Shown: positions 1 through 5,211 of the stretch, one piece after another
How the letters are laid out: every line of letters starts with the position of its first letter
How positions within the stretch are numbered: the first letter of the stretch is position 1
From: Desulfurococcales archaeon
Lineage (GTDB): Archaea; Thermoproteota; Thermoprotei_A; Sulfolobales; NBVN01
Length of the DNA stretch: 9,312 nucleotides
Assembly: GCA_021163585.1 (NCBI GenBank)
Contig: JAGGTW010000117.1
Span: 1 to 9,312, forward strand
Reading direction: 5' to 3'
The notes under the pieces: model-generated
Told to the model about the DNA's origin: nothing
The model's database searches: none
Seen by the model: only the letters and a program-made list of their open reading frames with translations
Made by a program: the position numbers and the translations under genes

Positions 1-2
1 AG

Positions 3-146
3 CTTGCTAAGCTAGATGATATAGACATAAACGAATACATTGATGCAATGAAGTCAGTCCTGCAGCAGCTACTTCTTCCATTCAGTATTGAGTGGGAGGA
101 AATAGCTGGAAGTATAGGGCTGTACAATTTCATGGCAAGAAGATGA
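3..146 (+). CDS. C-terminal fragment of an unrecognised protein (5' end outside window)
   Basis: An open frame enters from the left edge and ends at TGA 144-146, giving 47 residues that begin LAKLDDIDINEY and end GLYNFMARR. The composition is ordinary for a soluble, partly helical protein: acidic and amphipathic at first, then a hydrophobic QQLLLPF stretch. The gene converges on the minus-strand CinA-type gene with only 12 bp between the two stop codons, so the frame fills the space as a real gene would. I do not recognise the family from this tail, and no motif is visible. The upstream sequence is needed to assign it. Confidence 0.55.
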   Translation, partial: LAKLDDIDINEYIDAMKSVLQQLLLPFSIEWEEIAGSIGLYNFMARR

Positions 147-158
147 AAGTAGCGGGCC

Positions 159-950
159 CTAATCAATTATTTCTCCACCAAGTTCCTCGAACTTCATCTT
201 TAACTTACTAACTACCTCCTTAAGTACTCCACCAACAACATCTTTGGTTTCCCCAAACGCCATAACATACACCTCTAGCAGTGGACCCCTTACTTCATGT
301 CCCTTAGGGTGAGTCTTAACGTAAATCCCACTATAATTCTTCATGATGTCCTTAAGTACTGGGGCAGCTGATGACTCAGGGACCCCAGCTACCCTAAACG
401 AGTACTCGACCACGAATTTGTTCGGCGCTATCGTTCTAAGTCTTGGCTCTACCCACGATTCCCACATGGCCTCTAGCTCCTTAGGCACCCCGGGGAGTGA
501 GATAATTATTGTTTCACCATGCTCTAGCCACACCCCTGGTGCAGTCCCCACGGGGTTAGGTATTGGTAAGGCACCTGAAGGTAATTTAGCCATTTTAATT
601 CTGTCCTCAGTTATAGGCAGTCCCGCCCTACTGTACTTTTCTTTGATCATTCTGAGCGCTTCATTATTAAGTATGAGACTCCTACCTGTAGCAAGCGCTA
701 CAGCTTCTAAAGTCCTGTCGTCATATGTTGGACCGAGACCCCCAGTAGTTACTATTATCTTGGGGTTGATAAGAAGTGCATATCTAAGTAGCTTACTAAT
801 CAAGTCAACGTCATCACGAAGCGAGACATTAGCTACTACATTAAAGCCCAGCAATGAGAGCCTTCTTCCTAAGAATGCAGCATTAGTATTTACCACTCTT
901 CCTTCCACAACTTCATTACCTAATGTAAAGACCCAGACTTGGTCGCTCAT
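159..950 (-). CDS. CinA-type MoaB/MogA-fold protein (COG1058), stand-alone N-terminal domain
   Basis: This 263-residue protein matches the N-terminal, molybdopterin-binding-like domain of CinA. Visible signatures are the start VFTLGNEVVEGRVVNTN (7-23), TTGGLGPTYDD (68-78), the NPVGTAPG segment (132-139) and LPGVPKE (152-158). The C-terminal nicotinamide-nucleotide amidase (PncC) domain found in many bacterial CinA proteins is absent, as is usual for archaeal members. Bacterial relatives with this domain have ADP-ribose/NAD-related pyrophosphatase activity. Whether this archaeal protein hydrolyses a nucleotide or binds a pterin is not shown by the sequence. The ATG at 950 overlaps the stop of the upstream archaetidylinositol phosphate synthase gene as ATGA, so the two are probably co-transcribed and translationally coupled. 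Family assignment is firm; the substrate is unknown. Confidence 0.9.
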   Translation of the reverse strand: MSDQVWVFTLGNEVVEGRVVNTNAAFLGRRLSLLGFNVVANVSLRDDVDLISKLLRYALLINPKIIVTTGGLGPTYDDRTLEAVALATGRSLILNNEALRMIKEKYSRAGLPITEDRIKMAKLPSGALPIPNPVGTAPGVWLEHGETIIISLPGVPKELEAMWESWVEPRLRTIAPNKFVVEYSFRVAGVPESSAAPVLKDIMKNYSGIYVKTHPKGHEVRGPLLEVYVMAFGETKDVVGGVLKEVVSKLKMKFEELGGEIID

Positions 951-1531
951 TTCCTGATCAACCCCCGATATGTGTAGTATACCCTCTGTATGATAGTTAT
1001 TAAATTTAGAAAGATCGTGACGATTAAAATGTATGTGGGAACTAAGGAGGATCCAGTAATTACTATGATCGTGAAGATGATTATAAGGAAAAGCACTCTC
1101 TCACCCCTCTCCATGACCCCGACCCCCTCCAACCTGACTCCCAACGCCTCAGCCCTAGCCCTCACATAGCTTATCAAGTAAGCTGTTACGATATAAAGCA
1201 CTACGTACAAGACATTAATGCCCGCGAACCACAGAGCTACAGAGTAGCAAAAGTCCGATACCCTGTCCGAAAGTGAGTCTAAGAACGCACCAAACAATGT
1301 ACGCTTATCAAGAGCCTTCGCTACAGCACCGTCCAGAAAGTCGAATAGGGCTGAAGCCGCCATTATTATGAGTCCAGCAGTAAACATTGAATAAAATGCA
1401 AGTACAGGGACGGCGACAGATAGCAGCAGCCCTATCAAAGTAAGTACGTTGGGTTCAGGAACGATGCCACCTACCCACGTCCCCACCCTCCACGTCAGCG
1501 GCTCAATTATTTTACGTATTCGGGACAGCAT
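947..1531 (-). CDS. CDP-alcohol phosphatidyltransferase, probable archaetidylinositol phosphate synthase
   Basis: A 194-residue polytopic membrane enzyme of the CDP-alcohol phosphatidyltransferase family. It probably joins CDP-archaeol to inositol-1-phosphate to give archaetidylinositol phosphate, an ether-lipid precursor. The family motif D-x2-D-G-x2-A-x9-G-x3-D-x3-D is visible as D64, D67, G68, A71, G81, D85 and D89. The position after A71, usually arginine, is lysine (K72). PNVLT (27-31) precedes the motif, and SYVRARAEALGV (121-132) is typical of the archaeal inositol type. About five or six hydrophobic helices follow, and the tail is basic (YRGLIRK). The frame could start at 1591, but that start lies in or next to the TATA-like element 1589-1596. 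Of the allowed start codons only ATG 1531 is downstream of the predicted transcription start, so I use it. The gene overlaps the CinA-type gene by 4 nt. Substrate assignment rests on family knowledge, not on a diagnostic residue. Confidence 0.88.
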   Translation of the reverse strand: MLSRIRKIIEPLTWRVGTWVGGIVPEPNVLTLIGLLLSVAVPVLAFYSMFTAGLIIMAASALFDFLDGAVAKALDKRTLFGAFLDSLSDRVSDFCYSVALWFAGINVLYVVLYIVTAYLISYVRARAEALGVRLEGVGVMERGERVLFLIIIFTIIVITGSSLVPTYILIVTIFLNLITIIQRVYYTYRGLIRK

Positions 1532-1588
1532 GATCGGGCCTGTGGAAATAGTTTCATGATTACCTAATATAGGTGTGTGTCTCAGGAA

Positions 1589-1603
1589 CATATAAGTATA
1601 TTA
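1589..1603. promoter_or_regulatory. Overlapping divergent TATA-box region
   Basis: The AT-rich string CATATAAGTATATTA lies between two divergent genes. On the minus strand CTTATATG (1596-1589) would place transcription start near 1567, leaving a short leader before ATG 1531. On the plus strand CATATAAG (1589-1596) would start transcription near 1618, just upstream of the Shine-Dalgarno sequence GAGGTGG (1624-1630) and TTG 1636. Both readings use nearly the same bases. The call rests on sequence pattern and spacing only. Confidence 0.45.
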
Positions 1604-1635
1604 TGCCTTCCCAGAAACCTACAGAGGTGGCGTAG

Positions 1636-1971
1636 TTGCTAAGCAAAGTAAAAAAGCTTGTCCTAGTTACCTCTAAGACGCACCCACTAAATAAGCACTT
1701 CACAAAAATAGCTAGAAGGCTGGCCGAGGAATTTAGTGCCGAATTAGAAATAAGAGAGGAGGACTACATGTATCTAATAAAGTATGGCGATACAGATGAG
1801 CTGGGGATGGCTTGGGTGCCGCAATTACTAGCGGAACTTGATAGCGGTGAGGTAATTAAGGTGCTGACACAACCAAACTTAGACTCCCAAGGGAATGTAA
1901 ATGAAGACAGGGACCTTCAAGTATCCTTAGAAAACATCAGAAAAGCACTTGCTAAGCAAGATGCTGCGTAG
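1636..1971 (+). CDS. Conserved-looking small protein of unknown function
   Basis: The 111-residue product starts at TTG, chosen because GAGGTGG at 1624-1630 sits 5 nt upstream and no ATG is nearby. The protein begins with a strand-like KLVLVTS, then an amphipathic helix (about 18-34, NKHFTKIARRLAEEFS), a strand AELEIREEDY, a central WVPQLLAEL segment, a strand VIKVLTQPNL and a C-terminal helix rich in Lys and Glu. This alternating pattern is compatible with a small alpha/beta fold of thioredoxin type, but no CxxC motif or any cysteine is present, so a redox role is not supported. There is no signal peptide or membrane segment. It stands alone, divergent from the lipid-synthesis operon. I do not recognise the family; coding potential itself is well supported by start signal, length and codon use. 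Confidence 0.75.
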   Translation: MLSKVKKLVLVTSKTHPLNKHFTKIARRLAEEFSAELEIREEDYMYLIKYGDTDELGMAWVPQLLAELDSGEVIKVLTQPNLDSQGNVNEDRDLQVSLENIRKALAKQDAA

Positions 1972-2054
1972 TTAAAAGCTTGAGCACGCTAAGTAACAAA
2001 TAATTATTTTACGCTCACTGAAGGTAGAATCAGGATGACATCGTGTGACGTAAG

Positions 2055-2118
2055 TGGATGATGAGTGGTATCCTAGAATGACCGTAGATTCAGTGATTAG
2101 AGGACCACAAACTGACTA
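2055..2118 (+). ncRNA. Candidate C/D box guide RNA (2'-O-methylation sRNA)
   Basis: The intergenic stretch carries box C ATGATGA (2058-2064, perfect match to RUGAUGA), a 13-nt guide, a weak D' box ATGA (2078-2081), an 11-nt spacer, box C' GTGATTA (2093-2099, 6 of 7), a 12-nt guide (2100-2111) and box D CTGA (2112-2115, perfect). C to D spans 58 nt, the usual archaeal size. TGG before box C can pair with CTA after box D (T-A, G-T, G-C), giving the short closing stem. The guide next to D is GAGGACCACAAA and would direct methylation of the U in target UUUGUGGUCCUC, fifth from D. I could not assign an rRNA or tRNA target. The D' box is degenerate and the D'-C' spacer long. The RNA would overlap the stop codon of the minus-strand gene ending at 2116. 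Confidence 0.45.
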
Positions 2119-4131
2119 GTTGTCCTTTAATTCTACTGACTTGAAGAACTGAAATATACCAGTATACACAGGTTCGCTTTCTCCTGACTCACTAATTGAT
2201 ACTTTCCTGAGTCCCCTGTAGTACCTTACGGCTTTAAGAATTTCATTGCTGCTACGTACTATTCTGTTCAGCTCACTCCCACTAAAGACTACTGGCAGAA
2301 CGATTCTTTTAACTAGTAAGTCAGCTACAGGGCATATCTCAAGACATATTCCGCATGAACTACATCTTAGGGTATCAACCAAGGGTTTTCTGTTAACAGG
2401 CCTGACTGCACTATTAGGACACCACATCAAGCAGCTCCCGCAGCCCACACATAATAGCCATCTCACAAGTACCTTAAGAACATCGGAAGCTACTGCATAG
2501 CACTCCTTCCCAACAACTAGTAACTTGGCTCCATCAAACTGCACTATGGCATCACAGCATCTCAGACTTATGTAGTTAACGTCCTTCTCGGTCACAGAGC
2601 ACCCTAAAACCTTCGCTTGATTCTCCAGCACATTTACAGGTACTTTCACCTGCAAAATTAATTCCACATAATCACTAGATTTTGCAGAGACCCGAACTAG
2701 GTGGCCTAAGCGCCTGCTGTACTCGGTTGCTGGATGTGATGGCTTCTTAATGCCGAGCCATATCTCAAGTCTTCTCCTACCCTGAGCTTCTGGATTAAGC
2801 CATCTCCATAAGTGGTACCTCAGCCACTCCTCGCCTACATTAAGTCTACTCTTCCAAGCCTGCAGAACCTCAGCCCACCTCCCCCAGAGCTCAGGATAGT
2901 GAGTACTAACAATATAGTACTCTGCAATGTTTGCTGCTGGACACAGGTAACACCCTATTCTGTCAAAACCTTTTTCGTAGAGTGTATTGTATGGAAGCTT
3001 ATTCCTGAATATATACATCCAGATCATGAGCTGGTCCCACTCTTGTATAGGTGAAGTATTAAGTACTGAGGGCAACCACTTATTTCTCCAAACTCTTCCA
3101 GACCACGACCTATCCACAGACTCGAGAGCTCTCTGACCAACAATAACCAGCGCACCATCAGGGTATTGCTCCTTGTACACCCTAGCTATTCTCGCCAGCT
3201 TTAAGACTTTACAACACCACCTGTAATCTTTAGCTGGCGGGCCGAAAACGTCGACGGACTTCCAGAAAGCATCACCAGCATCAGCAAGTAGTAGTCTTAA
3301 GCCGTACTTCGAAGTAATGAGTTCCACATAATCCACTGTCGGCGGTAGCTCAAGACCGGTATTATTGAATAAGATAGCAGGTTCTAAGCCAGCCTGCACT
3401 GCTAGGTGCAAAGACACAAGGGAGTCTTTACCGCCCGAGAAGGAGGATATTATTGGCAGCCTAACCTTACTTGAGAAGAGTGCGAGGTGCTGCACGGAGC
3501 GGGAGATAAGCGACCTAAAGTACTCGTCATTACACTTAATTATGTCGTCAAAAGTAGCTGATTTTTTCGATATTTCCCAATCACCTGGGTCTCTGAGTAG
3601 GGTCTGGACTCTGAACCTACCTTTTTTAGCTATGGCTAATGCAACTACATTACCCTCAGGATCGGTAACAACTGCCTGCTCGCCGCTGTTGGCACCTTCA
3701 CCCAGTGCTTCTAGCGGCTTAACCTTACTTCGAACAAACACTTTCACTAGTCCATACTCAACCGCTAATCTAGCACTATAGGAATTCAATCTCCACCTCC
3801 ACTTCATGATTTTCGGGTCGAAGAAGAACCTCCCGACAACTACACCGCTCACTATAACGCTCTTCATGTCATCGTAGTGGGGTACCTTATTAACGAACGT
3901 ACTTCCTACGGATATGTTCAATCTCTTAAGCAGGACGTCGGTACCGAATTCCGTCAGGATTGACTCCCTAATGATTTGTAGGTCCCCGCTGAAGGCAGGC
4001 CTTATGTCACCGGGCTCTGTGACAGTTAGCTTCCTGCCCTTCGAGCCGCATCGACTGCAGAACTTCTGTCTCAGGGGTGTGTTACAATTGTCACACCAGT
4101 ACAGCCTTACCCTGAAGCCCCACTTCCTCAC
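2116..4131 (-). CDS. PAPS-reductase-like PP-loop protein with zinc ribbon, PUA-like domain and two [4Fe-4S] ferredoxin motifs
   Basis: A 671-residue multidomain protein. Domains in order: a zinc ribbon (C13, C16, C25, C28); a PUA-like segment (about 128-180, with VTDPEGNVVALAIA); a CysH-type adenylyl-sulfate/PAPS reductase domain (about 225-405) with PP-loop SGGKDS (232-237); and a bacterial-ferredoxin-like module (about 560-602) with two CxxCxxCxxxCP motifs (C561, C564, C567, C571; C590, C593, C596, C600). Inside the reductase domain C306-C307 and C394-x2-C397 match the CC...CxxC ligands of the [4Fe-4S] cluster in APS reductases. This architecture resembles the archaeal CysH-like family found in methanogens and crenarchaea. 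True sulfate assimilation is not proven, because PP-loop enzymes of this type may also act on tRNA or other sulfur substrates, and the PUA-like domain points to RNA. The GTG start overlaps the stop of the upstream acyltransferase gene by one base (TAGTG), with GGAG 5 nt upstream. Confidence 0.88.
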   Translation of the reverse strand: MRKWGFRVRLYWCDNCNTPLRQKFCSRCGSKGRKLTVTEPGDIRPAFSGDLQIIRESILTEFGTDVLLKRLNISVGSTFVNKVPHYDDMKSVIVSGVVVGRFFFDPKIMKWRWRLNSYSARLAVEYGLVKVFVRSKVKPLEALGEGANSGEQAVVTDPEGNVVALAIAKKGRFRVQTLLRDPGDWEISKKSATFDDIIKCNDEYFRSLISRSVQHLALFSSKVRLPIISSFSGGKDSLVSLHLAVQAGLEPAILFNNTGLELPPTVDYVELITSKYGLRLLLADAGDAFWKSVDVFGPPAKDYRWCCKVLKLARIARVYKEQYPDGALVIVGQRALESVDRSWSGRVWRNKWLPSVLNTSPIQEWDQLMIWMYIFRNKLPYNTLYEKGFDRIGCYLCPAANIAEYYIVSTHYPELWGRWAEVLQAWKSRLNVGEEWLRYHLWRWLNPEAQGRRRLEIWLGIKKPSHPATEYSRRLGHLVRVSAKSSDYVELILQVKVPVNVLENQAKVLGCSVTEKDVNYISLRCCDAIVQFDGAKLLVVGKECYAVASDVLKVLVRWLLCVGCGSCLMWCPNSAVRPVNRKPLVDTLRCSSCGICLEICPVADLLVKRIVLPVVFSGSELNRIVRSSNEILKAVRYYRGLRKVSISESGESEPVYTGIFQFFKSVELKDN

Positions 4132-4844
4132 TAGGTCTCCCGCTCATAGATCTTCTTTTTACGTTCATATTCTTCCCTGCTACATACTACCTGAGCTGGC
4201 ACACCGTAAGCTACTTTATATGGTGGTATATCACGGGTAACTACAGAACCAGCTCCAATAACAGCTCCTTCACCTATCCTCACACCCGCTACCAGTACGG
4301 CATTTGCTCCTATGACAGCGTTATCCTCTATTACCGTAGATACGAGCCTCCTGCTAACTGGGTACTTATCATTAGTTACCACAACTCTAGGGCCGAGAAA
4401 CACATTATCACCGATCTCAGTACCTATGGGTATGTAAACACCTGACTGAATGCTAACATTCCTACCTATGACGCACCTACCATCTATTATGGTTCCGGAA
4501 CCCACTACGGTGTTTTCTCCTATTATCGTCCTCTCTCGTACCATTACATGATGGCCTAGCTCCACATTGTCTCCAGTCTCTACTTCTTCGTATATTACTG
4601 AGAATGACCTGATGATGTTGTACCTACCCAGATTTGAGCCTTGACTTAATTCATCTAGGTCTCTTAGCTCCCTACTTTCGAAGCTGGGGGAAGACATAAA
4701 CTCCCTTACTTTTGCCCTCACCGGAAATCCAATAACAACGTATGGGAACACTACGGTGCCTTTTCTGATTCTCGTGCTACCCAATATTACTGCTCCCTCA
4801 AGAACCAAGCTATTACTGCACTCTGCCCTCCCCGATACGTACAC
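4131..4844 (-). CDS. Left-handed beta-helix (hexapeptide-repeat) acyltransferase
   Basis: A 237-residue protein of the isoleucine-patch/hexapeptide acyltransferase superfamily (WbbJ-like). Hexapeptide repeats appear in a short N-terminal set (about 12-40) and a long C-terminal set (about 86-203), for example ENTVVGSGTIIDGRCVIG and EDNAVIGANAVLVAGV. The ending DIPPYKVAYGVPAQVV is the typical cap of the helix. A charged, non-repeat segment of about 45 residues (41-85) separates the two sets. VFLGPRVVVTNDKYP (148-162) resembles the loop of nucleotide-sugar N-acetyltransferases of the WbpD/PglD type. Trimeric acyl-CoA-dependent transfer to an amino or hydroxy sugar is therefore likely, but the acceptor is unknown. 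The GTG at 4844 has GGTGA 6 nt upstream; the overlapping ATG at 4846 is in another frame. It is the first gene of a two-gene operon and overlaps the next gene by one base. Confidence 0.9.
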   Translation of the reverse strand: MYVSGRAECSNSLVLEGAVILGSTRIRKGTVVFPYVVIGFPVRAKVREFMSSPSFESRELRDLDELSQGSNLGRYNIIRSFSVIYEEVETGDNVELGHHVMVRERTIIGENTVVGSGTIIDGRCVIGRNVSIQSGVYIPIGTEIGDNVFLGPRVVVTNDKYPVSRRLVSTVIEDNAVIGANAVLVAGVRIGEGAVIGAGSVVTRDIPPYKVAYGVPAQVVCSREEYERKKKIYERET

Positions 4845-4876
4845 ATCTAGTCACCAAGCTAACTACGTAAGTAGGT

Positions 4877-4884
4877 CTTTAAAG
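4877..4884. promoter_or_regulatory. Palindromic TATA box CTTTAAAG between divergent operons
   Basis: CTTTAAAG is a perfect palindrome and the only clear TATA-like element in the gap between the acyltransferase operon (minus) and the Ced-like operon (plus). With the usual spacing of about 26 bases, plus-strand transcription would begin near 4906, and minus-strand transcription near 4855, 11 nt before the acyltransferase GTG. The plus-strand prediction bears on the start of the pilin gene, since ATG 4898 would lie upstream of the transcript. Confidence 0.45.
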
Positions 4885-4936
4885 CAGTGCCTCATTCATG
4901 ATCACTTTAAAAGTCACAGTAGTTTTGGGGGAGAAT

Positions 4937-5200
4937 GTGGATGTATCGACATTCATCAGAGACTTGACTATGCAGATAATGACCATAGCATGGCTGGTAT
5001 TCCTGGTCTCGTGGGTCATAGGGTGGGCAATCAAGGGGTCCCCGATCCCGATCCACAGAGTTAAGAGAACGGGGCAGACTCTAGTGGAAGACGCTGTGCT
5101 GGCGGCCTTCTGGCTCGCCATGGGCTCCACAATATTTGCCATAATATCCTATATAACATCAAGTATAAATCAGCCTATGCCCCCGCCCCCGCAACCTTAA
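4937..5200 (+). CDS. cedA1: CedA1-like pilin (VirB2-type two-helix membrane protein) of a DNA-import system
   Basis: The 87-residue product has the VirB2/CedA1 layout: a short polar N-terminus, TM1 (about 13-32, ending VSWVIGWAIKG), a short basic loop (SPIPIHRVKRTGQTLVED, 35-52), TM2 (about 53-74, AVLAAFWLAMGSTIFAIISY) and a proline-rich tail QPMPPPPQP. In the crenarchaeal Ced system small proteins of this kind polymerise into conjugation-like pili used for DNA import between cells; that role is inferred here from topology, loop sequence and the adjoining CedA-like gene. The frame is open from ATG 4898, but the TATA box at 4877-4884 predicts a transcript starting near 4906. GTG 4937 has GGGGGAG (4927-4933) 3 nt upstream, so I prefer it; if ATG 4898 is used the protein has 100 residues. 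The cedA-like gene follows after 11 nt. Confidence 0.72.
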   Translation: MDVSTFIRDLTMQIMTIAWLVFLVSWVIGWAIKGSPIPIHRVKRTGQTLVEDAVLAAFWLAMGSTIFAIISYITSSINQPMPPPPQP

Positions 5201-5211
5201 GGTGTAATTAA

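Noticed and set aside
343..957. Long open frame on the plus strand opposite the CinA-type gene
   Set aside because: It is fully antisense to a gene with clear family motifs, is Ser/Thr/Leu-rich as expected of a shadow, and has no start signal.
1532..1591. ATG 1591 as start of the archaetidylinositol phosphate synthase
   Set aside because: It coincides with the TATA-like element, has no Shine-Dalgarno sequence, and would add 20 residues before a typical family N-terminus.
1999..2012. AT-rich stretch AATAATTATTTTA as terminator or sRNA promoter
   Set aside because: The T-run is short and interrupted, and its spacing to the candidate guide RNA does not match a TATA box closely; nothing decisive supports either reading.
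3365..3781. 138-codon open frame on the plus strand opposite the PAPS-reductase-like gene
   Set aside because: Lies opposite the PP-loop and PUA-like coding sequence and shows no domain or start signal.
4898..4936. ATG 4898 as start of the CedA1-like pilin
   Set aside because: The only good TATA box predicts transcription from about 4906 and no Shine-Dalgarno sequence precedes 4898, while GTG 4937 has GGGGGAG. Kept as an alternative, not excluded.
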